Below are positions 35,104-46,257 of a stretch of 64,000 nt of DNA, piece by piece. Position 1 is the first letter of the stretch. Every line of letters begins with the position of its first letter. The notes beneath the pieces are model-generated. The model made no database searches. It worked only from the letters and a program-made list of their open reading frames with translations, and had not been told where the DNA came from. Source of the DNA: Proteles cristata cristata (Eukaryota; Chordata; Mammalia; Carnivora; Hyaenidae); NCBI GenBank assembly GCA_017311185.1, contig JAESUZ010004792.1, positions 682,001-746,000 of the forward strand. Reading direction: 5' to 3'. The position numbers and the translations under genes are program-made.

Positions 35104-35153
<50 letters not shown>
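35104..35153 (+). repeat. (CA)25 microsatellite
   Basis: Uninterrupted dinucleotide run of 50 bases; likely length-polymorphic. Confidence 0.99.
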
Positions 35154-35156
<3 letters not shown>

Positions 35157-35839
35157 TTGAACTCTGACAATAGTACATTTCTTGGGAATCAAATTCATGT
35201 TTCTTAACATAAAATACAGTGTCTACTATGGCCTGTCCATTGTAGGAGAAAGGAGAAGTTCTGAAATTGTCATTTGACAGCTAATGTGGAACCCATAAAG
35301 GATTGCTGGGCAGAACCAATGACCTAAATGAATGCCAAGTAGGGGATTTTTATAGTGGTATTTGCCTGGCTAGACATCTTAAGCAGTACACAGTAGGATA
35401 AATATAGAAACAGATTAGGTAGACAGAAGGATTGAACCAAGATTAGTGTGGTGTAATAACAGAGTTCAGAATATTGCCCAGAGAATCATTGAAATTTAAG
35501 GAATAGTCCATGGGATCTAGGCTTAATAGAGAGAGAGAAGAAAGGGGGAAGACAAATGGGTTGGCAGGAAAAAAATTAATGGAAATAAAAGACTGGCAGT
35601 TTCAAAGTGACTAAAAGTAATAGAGTGACTATTGCAGCAAAAGGAAACTATCGTCAGGCAGTGGTGTGCTTAAAGGTAAATTTTGGAGATAGAACTGTTC
35701 TAAGTAAACACATGATTCTGGCTGTGGCAAGCTTTAATACATATCTGATGTGAACTGAAGTAAAGGGCACTGGAGTTTAAGGAAGCTGTGAACCCCTAAA
35801 GCTAGATCGTAGGGTAGAGAACTTACCATTGTATGTATT
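35154..35839. other. Single-copy intergenic sequence
   Basis: No gene or repeat recognised. Confidence 0.5.
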
Positions 35840-35972
35840 ACACTGTATTATAAATATCTACTTGTATGTCTGCCCTTACTAGACAAAACCTACCAGAGAT
35901 CAAGTCTGTATTCCCCAGGATCTAGCACACTGCCTAAGGTAGGGTAAATACTCAACAAAGTATTTAATGAGT
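35840..35972 (+). repeat. L2 LINE 3' end
   Basis: 'gtctgcccttactagacaaa', 'atcaagtctgtattccccag', 'gatctagcacactgcctaag' and 'taaatactcaacaaagtatt' follow the L2 terminus. Confidence 0.65.
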
Positions 35973-36139
35973 AACAAAAGCTTGCAAGCGGGGAGTTGTG
36001 GGACATACAGAAGAAGCAATAGAATTTGCTTGGTTCAGGTGCACAAAGATAAATAGCGAGAAGTAACATTGGGGCCAAATAATAGTTGCCTTGGAATAGT
36101 AAGATATAATATTGTGATTTATAATAAGAAATATATATT

Positions 36140-36890
36140 TAGTCTTCATCCATTTCAGGTACAGAGCTCCTAAAACCCTTGGGATTTGTTTTTTGTTTAA
36201 ATAAAGTAACTCTTGGGAAGCACCCTAAGGATGGGGGCTGCTTTCCAGGGGAACCAACCATGAGTAAAGGATTAAAACTCACTCCCACCCTCTGATTTGC
36301 AGGGAGGGGAAGAGCGGCTGGTGGTGGAATCAACTGCTAATGGCTAATGATTCAATCAATCATGCTTATGTAATGAAGCTTTCATAAAACCCCAAAAGTA
36401 TGGGGTTTGGAGAGCTTCTAGATGGATGAACCAGAATCCTTCCATGTGCCACTGTGCTGGGCCTCAAACTTCATAAGGACAGAAGTTCCTTTCTTCAGTA
36501 CCTCAACTTGTACATGTCTTCATCTGGCTGTTGATTCATATGTTTTAATATCCTTTTTAATGAACCAGTAATCTAATGAATAAACTTGTTTCCTGAGATC
36601 TGTGGGCCACTCTAGCAAATTAATCAAACCCAAGGAGGGAATTGTGAGAACCTATAATTTATAGCCATCGGGTGAGAAGAACAGGTAAAACCTGTATTTG
36701 CAATTGGCATCTGAAGTAAAGGGCAGTCTTGTGGAACTGAGCCCTTAACCTGAGGAAACTGATGCTATCTCTGGGTAGATACTATCAGAACTGAGTTGGA
36801 TGGTAGGACACAGAGCTGCTGTTAGAGCATTGCTTGGTGCTGTGAAGAAATCACCCCCAAGCCCACACTAAAATTGAGTGTAGGATCATT
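36140..36890 (+). mobile_element. Solo LTR of an old endogenous retrovirus (ERVL-type, uncertain)
   Basis: Roughly 750 bases with old mammalian LTR features: 'atgaagctttcataaaaccc', 'ggggtttggagagcttctag', 'tcttcatctggctgttgatt', a polyadenylation signal AATAAA near 36577, 'ccactctagcaaattaatca', 'acccaaggagggaattgtga' and 'gatgctatctctgggtagat'. No gag, pol or env sequence adjoins it, so it is a solo LTR. Exact ends and family name were not resolved. It has no coding capacity. Confidence 0.7.
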
Positions 36891-37149
36891 ACACACCAAG
36901 GAAATTGAACTTCATTCTGTAGCCAATTAGAAGTCACTGAAAATTTGGAGCTCAGAAGAAATCAAATGTTATCAGTACTGTATTCACAACTATGATTAAT
37001 ATTTATGACTCGAAAGCATGACACAATGATACTGTCTGAATCTTCAAGGAAAAATTATGTTGTGTTTACCATAGTAATACTGTCCCGATAACTATACTGT
37101 TTTCTATTGTCATTCTTTGGAACTGGTAATATGCTCCCTCTGTTCAGAT

Positions 37150-37262
37150 AATGGGAATTCATCAAAGGAGTATTGAATACCTTCTATGTACTAGACCCCA
37201 GGCTAGGCACTTTTACTATGCTACTATTTTACTCCATTGAAAAGATTAGTTTCATAAACCAG
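37150..37262 (-). repeat. MIR antisense fragment
   Basis: 'taccttctatgtactagacc', 'ccaggctaggcacttttact' and 'atgctactattttactccat' match the antisense MIR start. Another weak piece may lie at 37440-37560 ('gagaaaatgagactccaaaa'). Confidence 0.55.
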
Positions 37263-37669
37263 ATCATCAGATTTCCAAACTATGTTAGGTAATGAACATA
37301 GTATTTATATAGCATAAGATCTCTTAGACCCAAAGATCTTAAAGCCACATACAGATTTATGCAGTTTGTTGTGTTTGTATTTTAATGAAATTGCTTCTAT
37401 TCAAAGTCTTGGGATATAGCTAGGACCAGAAATTCACCTTCTATAAATGGAGAAAATGAGACTCCAAAAGATTTAGTAATGTCTCAGAAGTGACAAAGAA
37501 AGAAGATAATGAAGCAAAAGTTGGAACTCTGTCTGGAACTCATGCATGGTCTTCTGTTGGCACCATGATTTAGATGTAAACTTTACCAGCTCTGAAATGT
37601 GATCTCTGTACAACAGACAAGTGGAAAATTGGCCATTCAGCGAAACACAGTGGAAGGGAAGCAGGCTGC

Positions 37670-37860
37670 TGGGTGAGTTCCATCATTTATTACCACACTG
37701 GTCCTAAATTTTCACACCTAATTAATCAAGCTTGCTCTGTAATCACTTTTCTACGTGTGGTGTTGGTGGATTTTACAGCTGCCGTCTTAATGAGCTGTGT
37801 TTCTTTTGGCATTTGGAAATTTAATCTGGAAAAATGATTCAATGACTTGTAAAGACCTTT
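37670..37860. other. Candidate conserved non-coding element
   Basis: Repeat-free, motif-dense stretch: 'ttcacacctaattaatcaag', 'ctctgtaatcacttttctac', 'ttttacagctgccgtcttaa', 'tgagctgtgtttcttttggc' and 'gatttcaatgactt'-like sequence. It combines T-box-like (CACACCT), TAATTAAT, TAATC and CAGCTG cores. Regulatory function is inferred. Confidence 0.4.
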
Positions 37861-39136
37861 CGTTTTATATGTTTAGCCATGTAGCTTTCCAGGGTCCTTG
37901 GAGCAAACAAGGGGCAGCCACACTTTCCATATAGCTGCTGTTCTTGCCAGTACATAGCAGGCCAGTTCCTATGGAGTTACTGAACAGATGTGGCTGGCAG
38001 CCCAGAGAGCTAATGAGAATTAATATTAGTGATTGCAAACACCTAGGAAATAAATGGGAATTTGTGACTTGACTTATGAGAAGATGATATTTGAAAACCC
38101 AAAGCTTGCATAAAATACTAAAAATTAGGGATGCCATCCCATCTTAGGGAACACAAAGTTGACAGGGTGGACAGAGAAAATATATTCCCTACAAACAGGA
38201 AGCAACTATCAAATTATAGAAATGTGTCAGCTACTGAGAGAGGGAAACAGCATGAGAAGCAACATTTCCACCTACAAGGAACATTAATTAATATTCTATA
38301 GACTATGTAATTCTTGTAATTACTTCTCTAAAATTGGGGTGTTTTGCTGAGAAAAGAGATCCTAGAGGAAATACACATGTCAAAATATATTATTCCTGAG
38401 TGCATGGCACATATGGATGAGGCTAAATTGGCCTCCTTATTCCTATCACAAACCCCATAGGAGCTCTAGGATTAAAGACTGGCAGTCATTTCCCCATCAA
38501 GCTGTTCATTCCCAGGGAATTGTAATTCTCAAACTAGAGGAGGCAATCTGGAAAAAGGACAATTGTCTATGAATTCTGTAGCCACTCCACCTCAATATAT
38601 TGAATGAGATTAATATACAATTGTTCCTTTTGAATCTCACAGTATTCATAAACTGCTTTTGTCATGTGGCTCTATACAGCAAGTATGCTGATTTAATATC
38701 TCCTGGATCATACCCTTTTCCCTTTTGCACCCTGAACCATTTGCCTATCAAATTAATTGGTAAGTATTTGCATAGCCACCTTTGCTTGCTTCCTTTTTGT
38801 GGTCTTCCTCACTTCATCAACAAGTGAAAAATTCTCAGCTCTAAAACCAAACAATCAATTTCGGTTGCTAGGAGGGAAGACATCAGTCCAGAAAAATTGA
38901 AGCTGAAGGGTCAGAATTTGCTAATACCATTTCAAGCTCAGAGCTCATAAGTATTCCAAGGTGCAAAGGAACTTTGCAAATTGTCTGAAAACAAACCAAA
39001 GCAAAGAACTGGCTCTGTAGTGGATGGTATTTCAAAATGGCACCACTGAAAAACAAGGGTGGAAATAATACACAGAGCATCCTTCATTGTGTTTAAGACA
39101 TATTTCTCTCCCTCTATCTCTTTCTCTCTCTTTCTT

Positions 39137-39138
<2 letters not shown>
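37861..39138. other. Single-copy intergenic sequence
   Basis: No gene or repeat recognised. Confidence 0.5.

Positions 39139-39187
<49 letters not shown>
39139..39187 (+). repeat. (CA)n microsatellite
   Basis: About 24 AC units. Frames of up to 159 codons running through it (Thr-His or Cys-Val runs) are artefacts. Confidence 0.98.
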
Positions 39188-39191
<4 letters not shown>

Positions 39192-39545
39192 GTAAATGCA
39201 TGGATTGTCTCTGGAAGGGGATATGTGAAACTGACAGCTTCTACCTCCAAAAAGAGAAACAAGAGGCTGGTAGATGGGAACAGCTGAAGATTTACTTTGC
39301 ACTCTACATATCCTTTGGTACCTTTTATTTTTTATTATTTTTTTTTACAAATAGTTTATTGTCAAGTTGGTTTCCATATAACAGCCAGTGCTCATCCCCA
39401 CAAGTGCCCTCCTCCATGCCCATCTTCCCCCTCCCCACCACACCCATCAGTCCTCAGTTTGTTCTCAACATTCAAGAGTCTCTCACGGTTTGCCTCTCTC
39501 CCTCTTCCCCACATTTTCCCCCTTCTTCTCCTCCATGATCCTCTG

Positions 39546-42500
39546 TTGAGTTCCTACTAATCCTCCTATATGAGCAAACATATGACATTTGTCCTTTTCT
39601 GCCTGACTTATTTCGTTCAGCATAACACCCTCAAGGTCCATCCATGTTGCTACACATGGTCAGATTTCATTCTTTCTCATTGCCATGTAGTATTCCATGG
39701 TATAGATAAACCACATCTTCTTGATCCATTCATCTGTTGATGGACACTTGGACTCTTTCCATGTTTTGGCTATTGTTGAGAGTGCTGCTATAAACATGAG
39801 GGTACATGTGCTCCTATGCATCAGCATTCCTGTATCCCTTGAGTAAATTCCTAGCAGTGCTATTGCTGGGTCATAGGGGAGTTCTATGGTTAATTTCCTG
39901 AGGAACCTCCACACTGTTTTCCAGAGGGGCTGTACCAGTTTACATTCCTACCCACAGTGTAGGAGGGTGCCCGTTTCTCCACATCCTCGCCAGCATCTAG
40001 AGTCCTCTGATTTGCTCATTTTAGCCACTCTGACTGGCGTGAGGTGGTATCTCAGTGTGGTTTTGATTTGTATTTCCCTGATGAGGAGCGATGCTGAGCA
40101 TCGTTTCATGTGTCTGTTGGCCATCTGGATATCCTCTTTGGAGAAGTGTCTGTTCATATCTTCTGCCCATTTCTTCACTGGGTTGTTTGTTTTTCGGGTA
40201 TGGAGTTTGGTGAGTTCCTTATAGATTTTGGATATTAACTCTTTATCTGATATGTCATTTGCAAACATCTTTTCCCATTCTGTTGGTTGCCTATTAGTTT
40301 GTGGGTTGTTTCCTTTGCCTTGCAGAAGCTTTTAGTCTTGATGAGGTACCAATAGTTTATTTTTGCTCTTGACTTTTTTGCTTTTGGAGATGTGTCAAGT
40401 AAGAAATGCTGCGATGGAGGTCAAGGAGGTTGTTTCCTGCTTTCTCCTCTAGGGTTCTGATGGTTTCCTGTCTCACGTTCAGATCCTTTATCCATTTTGA
40501 GTTTACTTTTGTGCATGGTGTGAGAAAATGATCTAGGTTCATTCTTCTGCATGTTGCTGTCCAGTTCTCCCAACACCATCTGTTAAATAGGCTGTCTTTT
40601 TTCCATCGGATATTCTTTCCTGCTTTGTCAATGATTAGTTGGCTGTATACTTTTGGGTCCAATTCTGAGTTCTCAATTCTGTTCCATTGGTCTATGTGTC
40701 TATTTTTGTGTCAATACCATACTGTCTTGATGATGACAGTTTTGTAGTAGAGGCTAAAGTCTGGGATGGTGATCCCTCCCGTTTTGGTTTTATTTTTCAG
40801 TATCCCTTTGGCTATTCGGGGTCTTTTGTGGTTCCATACAAATTTTAGGATAGTTTCTTCTAGTTTTGAGAAGTATGCTGGTGCAATTTTGATTGGAATT
40901 GCATTGAATGTGTAGAGTGCTTTGGGTAGTAATGACATCTTAACTATATTTATTCTTCCTATCCATGAGCATGGAATATTTTTCCATTTCTTTGTGTCTT
41001 CTTCAATTTCCTTCAGAAGTTTTCTATAGTTTTCATCATACAGATCTCCTGTATCCTTGGTTAGGTTTATTCCGAGGTATTTTATGGGTTTTTGTGCAAT
41101 TGTGAATGGGATCAGTTTCTTGATTTCTTTCTGTGGTTCATTGTTGGTGTATAAAAATGCAACCGATTTCTGGACGTTGATTTTGTACCCTGCAACTTGG
41201 CTGAATTCTTGGATCAGTTCTAGTAGGCTTCTGGTGGAGTCTGTCGGGTTTTCTATGTAGAGTATCATGTCATCTGCGAAGAGTGTAAGTTTGACTTCCT
41301 CATTGCCAATTCTGATGCCTTTAATTTCCTTTTGTTGTCTGATGGCTGATACTAGGACTTCCAGCACTATGTTAAACAACAGTGGTGAGAGTGGACATCC
41401 CTGTCGTGTTCATGATCTCAGGGGGAAAGCTCTCAGTTTTTCCCCGTTGAGGATGATGTTAGCTGAAGGCTTCTCATAGATGGCTTTGATGATGTTTAAG
41501 TAGGTTCCTTCTATCCCGACTTTCTCTAGAGTCTTTATTAAGAGGGGATGCTGTATTTTGTCAAATGCTTTTTCTGCATCTATTGACAGGATCATATGGT
41601 TTTTATCTTTTCTTTTATTGATGTGATGGATCACATTGATTGATTTGCGAATGTTGAACCAGCCCTGTAACCCAGGAATGAATCCCACTTGATCTGGGTG
41701 GATGATTCTTTTTATGTGCTGCTGGATTCGATTTGCAAGGATCTTGTTGAGGATTTTTGCATCCGTATTCATCAAGGATATTGGCCTGTAGTTTGCTTTT
41801 TTTGCCTGATCTCTGTCTGGCTTGGGAATCAGAGTGATGCTGGCTTCATAAAATAAGCCCGGGAGTTTTCCTTCGATTTCTAGTTTTTGGAATAGCTTGA
41901 GAAGAATTGGGATTAATTCTGTTTTAAATGTCTGGTAGAATTCCCCAGGGAAGCCATCAGGTCCAGGGCTCTTATTTGTTGGGAGATTTTTGATCACTGA
42001 TTCGATTTCTTCACTCGTTATGGGTCTGTTCAGGTTTTCTATTTCTTCCCGTGTGAATTTTGGTAGTGAGTGTGTGTTTAGGAATCCGTCCATTTCTCTA
42101 AGTTGTCCAATTTGTTGGCATATAATTTTTCATAGTATTCCCTGATAATTGCTTGTACTTCTGAGGGGTTGGTTGGAATAAGTCCATTTTCATTCATAAT
42201 TTTGTCTATTTGGGTGCTCTCTCTTTTCTTTTGGATAAGTCTGGCTAGAGGCTTGTCAATTTTGTTTACTTTTTCAAAAAACCAACTCTTGGTTTCATGG
42301 ATCTGTTCAATTGTTTCTTTGGTCTCTATGTTGTTTATTTCTGCTCTAATTTTTACTATTTCTCTTCTTCTACTGGGTTTAGGGTGTTCCTGTTGCTCTG
42401 CCTCTAGTTCCTTTAGGTGAGCTGTTAAATTTTGGACTTGTGCTTTTTCTAATCTCTGGAAATAGGCCTGGAGAGCAATGTACTTTCCTCTTAGGACTGC

Positions 42501-43605
42501 CTTTGCCACATCCCATAGATTATGGATTGTTGTGTTTTCATTTTTATTTGTTTCCATATATTTTTTAATTTCATCTCTAATTGCCTGATTGGCCCATTCA
42601 TTCTTTAGTAGGTTGTTCTTTAACGTCCATGTGTTTGGAGGTTTTCCAGACTTCTTCCTGTGATTGATTTCAAGTTTCAAAGCATTATGATCTGACAGTG
42701 TGCATGGTATGATCTCAATTCTTTTTTTTTTTAATAGTTTTTTTAATGTTTTATTTACCTCTAGGAGAGAGAGAGAGAGGCAGCGTGAGCAGGGGAGGGA
42801 AGAGAGAGAGGGAGTGACAGACTCTGAGACAGGCCTCAGGCTCTGAGCTGGCAGTCAGCACAGAGCCCGACGCGGGGCTCGAACCCACAAACCACGAGAT
42901 CATGACCCGAGCGAAAGTCGGACGCTTAACCGACTAAGCCACCCGGGCGCCCCTGATCTCTATTCTTTTGTATTTATTGAGGGCTGCCTTATGTCCCAGT
43001 ATGTGATCTATCTTGGAGAAAGTGCCATGCGCACTTGAGAAGAAAGTAAATTCCCTGGCCTCAGGATGTGAAGTTCTAAATATATCCGTCAGATCCATCT
43101 GGTCCAATGTGTCTTTCAAATTCATTATTTCTTTAGTCATTTTCTGTCTCCTTAACCTATCCATTGCTGTAAACAGAGTATTAAAGTCTCCTGCTATTAG
43201 CACATTCTTATCTATAAGATTGTTTCTGTTTGTGATTAATTGTTTTAGATATTTAGGTGCTCCCATATTCGGTGTATAGACATTTATGATTGTTAGTTCT
43301 TCCTGATGGATGGACCCTGTAATTATTATATAATGCCCTTCTTCATCTTTTGTGATTGTCTTTAATTTAAAGTCCAGTTTGTCTGATATAAGTATGGCTA
43401 CTCCGGCTTTCTTTTGATTTCCAGTAGCATGATATATATTTCTCCATTCCCTTACTTTTAATCTGAAGATATCTTCCAGTCTAAAATGAGTTTCTGGTAG
43501 ACAACATATAGATGGATTTTGTTTTTTTAATCCATTCTGCTACCCTATGTCAATTGATTGGAGCATTCAGTCCATTTACATTCAGTGTTATTATTGAAAT
43601 ATATG
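39546..43605 (-). pseudogene. L1 ORF2 remnant with EN, RT and Cys-rich domains
   Basis: Endonuclease/reverse transcriptase gene, broken. The EN part is readable at 42970-43600, with the 'AGDFNT' block and the 'SSAHGTFSKIDHIL' block near the EN C-terminus. The linker follows at 42078-42680 (200 codons), RT fingers and palm at 41410-42093 (227 codons) and palm/thumb at 40711-41379 (222 codons). The RT catalytic FADD is intact at 41269-41280. The 42078-42680 and 41410-42093 pieces overlap in different frames (frameshift near 42085), and a further frame change lies near 41395. A SINE (42726-42953) separates EN from the linker. The native stop near 39546 appears changed to a sense codon. Confidence 0.92.
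42726..42953 (-). mobile_element. CAN-SINE, young, inserted in L1
   Basis: 'gaggcagcgtgagcagggga', 'agcccgacgcggggctcgaa', 'gcgaaagtcggacgcttaac' and 'taagccacccgggcgcccc'. The 16-bp target-site duplication is 'tgatctcaattctttt' (42710-42725) and 'tgatctctattctttt' (42954-42969), one mismatch. CpG retention is very high. Confidence 0.97.
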
Positions 43606-43788
43606 GGTTTAGAGTCTTTGTATCCTTTGTAGGGTTCATGTTTGTGGTGGTGTCTCTGGTATCTTTGTTCCTTGCAACCTTTCCTTCAGAAGGTCCCCCT
43701 CAGGATTTCTTGTACGGCTGGCTTAGTGGTGACAAGTTCTTTCAATTTCTATTTATTTGGAAAGATTTTTATCTCTCCTTCTACTTTG

Positions 43789-44031
43789 GTTTTTGTTTTT
43801 ATTTATTTTAATTTTTTTATTTTTTAAAATGTTTACTTATTTCTGAGAGAAAGAGAGACTGTGTGAGCAGGGGAGGGTCAGAGAAAGAGGGAGACAAAGA
43901 CTCCAAAGACAGGCTCCAGGCTCTGAGCTGTCAGCACAGAGCATGACGCAGGGCTCAAACTCACAAACCGTGAGATCATGACCTGAGCCGAAGTCAGACA
44001 CTTAACCGACAGAGCCACCCAGGCGCCCCTG
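43789..44031 (-). mobile_element. CAN-SINE inserted in L1
   Basis: Long T-rich tail, 'gactgtgtgagcaggggagg', 'tgagctgtcagcacagagca', 'agggctcaaactcacaaacc' and 'agagccacccaggcgcccc'. The 13-bp target-site duplication is 'tccttctactttg' (43776-43788) and 'tccttctattttg' (44032-44044). It lies between ORF1 and ORF2. Confidence 0.96.
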
Positions 44032-44045
44032 TCCTTCTATTTTGA

Positions 44046-44746
44046 ATGAGAGGCTTGCTGGATAGAGGATTCTTGGCTGCATATTTTTTCTGTTCATCAA
44101 TTGAAGATCTCCTGCCATTCCTTTCTGGCCTGGCAAGTTTCAGTAGATAGGTCTGTCACCACTCTGATAGGTTTCTCTTTGTATGTTAGGGCCCTTTTCT
44201 CTCTAGCTGCTTTCAAAATTCTCTCTTTGTCCTTGTATTTTGCCATTTTTACTATGATATGCCGTGCAGAAGATCGATTCAAATTACATCTGAGGGGAGT
44301 CCTCTGAGCCTCTTCCTCTTCTGGGATTCCTATGATATGGATATTGTTGCGTTTGACCCTATCGCTGAGCTCTCGAACTCTTCTTTCATGTTTCTCGATC
44401 AGTTTGTCTCTTTTTTTGTCAGATTCTTGTTTTTTTATAATGGTGTCTTCTAAATCACTTATTCTTCTTTCTACCCTTCAATCCATGCATTGGAGGCCTC
44501 TAATTTATTATGTATCTCATTTATCGCATTTTAAAATTCTTCGTGCCTGTTTTTATTCTCCATTTTGTCTGTAGCCATAGTTTCTTTGATGCCTTTTCCA
44601 AGCCTAACTATTAATTATGATTTATGATTTATGATTATTATTCTAAAATCTTGTTCCGTTATGCTGCTTATATCTGTTTTGAGCAGTTCATTAGCTGTCA
44701 ATTCTTCTTGGAATGTCTTTGGAGGAGAGCTCTTTCGTTTTGTCAT
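44046..44746 (-). pseudogene. L1 ORF1 remnant
   Basis: The ATG at 44746-44744 opens a Lys/Glu-rich frame that soon meets stops. Further on, the coiled-coil/RRM-like part is poorly kept. The C-terminal domain is clear at 44097-44282 ('SSARHIIVKMAKYKDKERIL', then a 'TETCQARKEWQ' block). Between the coiled coil and the C-terminal domain the sequence jumps directly at about 44283-44300, suggesting an internal deletion on the order of 100 bases. ORF1 protein is the RNA-binding chaperone of the L1 particle; this copy cannot make it. Confidence 0.85.
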
Positions 44747-45972
44747 TTTAGTTAGCTTTCTGACTCTTGTTAGTTTTGAAGACTTATTATGCTCTCTGCA
44801 CCTGTGAGCGCTGCTGTATCCAAGAAGACTCCATGACTGCCCAGGGCCTATCCTTTCAGAGAGTGAGTTTTGAATGGTATCTCTTGGTCTCTCTTGTTGA
44901 GACCTTGATTATTTTATTTTCCTACTTGTAGTGATATTTGGGACTCTCCACCATGTGTATTTTGGCTTGTTTCTTGATGTAGCCCTGGAGAAGAAAACAG
45001 ACAGACAAACACACAGGGAGCAGGCGCACACAAACTCACAGACAAATCCAACTAACATGCAAACTGAGTGGGAAAACAAGAAAGTTAAAAGACGGAGGTG
45101 GGAGGGCGAATAATAGAGAATAAAAAATACACAAAAGGGTCAAAAAGAAGAAATGAAAAGGAAAAAAGAAGAAAACCAATGGATAAAGAGCGGTTTAAGC
45201 ATATAACCAGATTTCCCAGCTACAGTTAAATAGGCGGGTGTATGCAGTGCTGGTTGAAGAGCATAGAGAAGGAGAGAGAATACAGGGCAGGGAATAGGCA
45301 AAATTGGAAACAGAATGAACTGGCAGAAGGGACAAGAAGCTTTTTTCAAAGAGCTAAAGGGTGGAATATGGTTGGATAGGTGAGGGAAGGACGCTGGTGT
45401 TATCCAGAGAAACTATATAGTCTAATCACTCCTGAGAGAAAGAGATGAAAAGGTTGGTAGGTGTAGAATTTACATCTACAGAATGGACTAGATGTGACTG
45501 TTTAAGCAAACCGGTGACCAGAGTTAATCAGGTCAGTGTTTCGGGAAAAAGAGAAAAAGAAAAAGAAAAAAAGAAAGAAAATAGAAAAATGAAAAAAGAA
45601 AAATAAAAGGAGTAGGGCAGCTCGTTAGCAGGGATGGGCGTGGTGTGATCCAATGCGTCAGGTGGAAGTTCTGCCTCAGCAGTTGTGGGGAGGAGAGTTG
45701 CGGTGCACCAGTCCCTTCTTGAACCAAGAGCTGCACCTTGCTTTTTTGGGTGTGTAAACTCCCCGAGCCGGGTGGGTCGCGCTCTCTAACCCAGGCCAGG
45801 CTAGTTTCCAAGTGCAGTCCGCGTGCCCCACTGAAATTGCCGTAAACACAACCTCACAGGCGATCCCCTCAAGGCAATTCCAAGTCTCTTGCCTAGCCCT
45901 GGGGGTGGAGCCAGGAGCCGCTGCTCCCCTGCACGGAGCTCCCTATTTCTCAGCCATCTTGCCCCTCTGGCC
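44747..45972 (-). promoter_or_regulatory. L1 5' UTR with internal promoter region
   Basis: About 1.2 kb upstream of ORF1. The distal third (45600-45972) is GC-rich with surviving CpGs ('ccccgagccgggtgggtcgc', 'cagtccgcgtgccccactga'). On the minus strand the element begins near 'gaggggcaagatggctgaga', the usual L1 5' start containing a YY1-like AAGATGGC. The middle (44980-45600) is purine-rich on the plus strand. Full retention of a 5' UTR is uncommon, since most L1 copies are 5'-truncated. Promoter activity is inferred from the family. Confidence 0.8.
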
Positions 45973-46035
45973 CCTTTGGTCCCTTTTAAATTGTTTCTTG
46001 TACATATGTGTCTTATTAATAAAAATCTATTTTTA

Positions 46036-46257
46036 GGGGCACCTGTGTGGCTCGGTCGGTTAAGCATCCTACTTGGGCTCAGGTCGTTATCTCATGGTTC
46101 ATGAGTTCTAGCAGTGCATTAAGTTCTGCACTAACAATGCAGAGCATGCTTGGGATTCCCTCTCTCGCCCTCTCTCTTTGCCTCTTTCCCACTTGCATGT
46201 GTGCGTGCACACATGTACCCTCTCTCTCTCAAAATAAAGTTTTTTGTTTTTTAAAAA
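46036..46257 (+). mobile_element. CAN-SINE
   Basis: 'ggggcacctgtgtggctcgg', 'tgggctcaggtcgttatctc', 'agcatgcttgggattccctc', CT-rich middle with a 'gtgtgcgtgcacacatgtac' patch, and a T/A tail. Confidence 0.94.

Larger units (their letters stand above)
39327..45972 (-). mobile_element. Structurally full-length L1 LINE, antisense, with two SINE insertions
   Basis: Read on the minus strand it contains, in order: 5' UTR (45972 to 44747), ORF1 remnant, inter-ORF region, ORF2 (EN, RT, Cys-rich end), 3' UTR and an A-rich tail (39327-39349). Length is about 6.65 kb, or about 6.2 kb without the two later SINEs. It is flanked by a 15-bp target-site duplication, 'cctttggtacctttt' (39312-39326) and 'cctttggtccctttt' (45973-45987), one mismatch. 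The right flank continues AAA, giving the TTTT/AA junction expected for L1 endonuclease in this orientation. Both ORFs carry frameshifts or stops, so it is inactive now. Confidence 0.93.

Noticed and set aside
39059..39538. 159-codon plus-strand open frame with Thr-His run
   Set aside because: It reads through a (CA)n microsatellite into the antisense L1 3' UTR, so it is not a gene.
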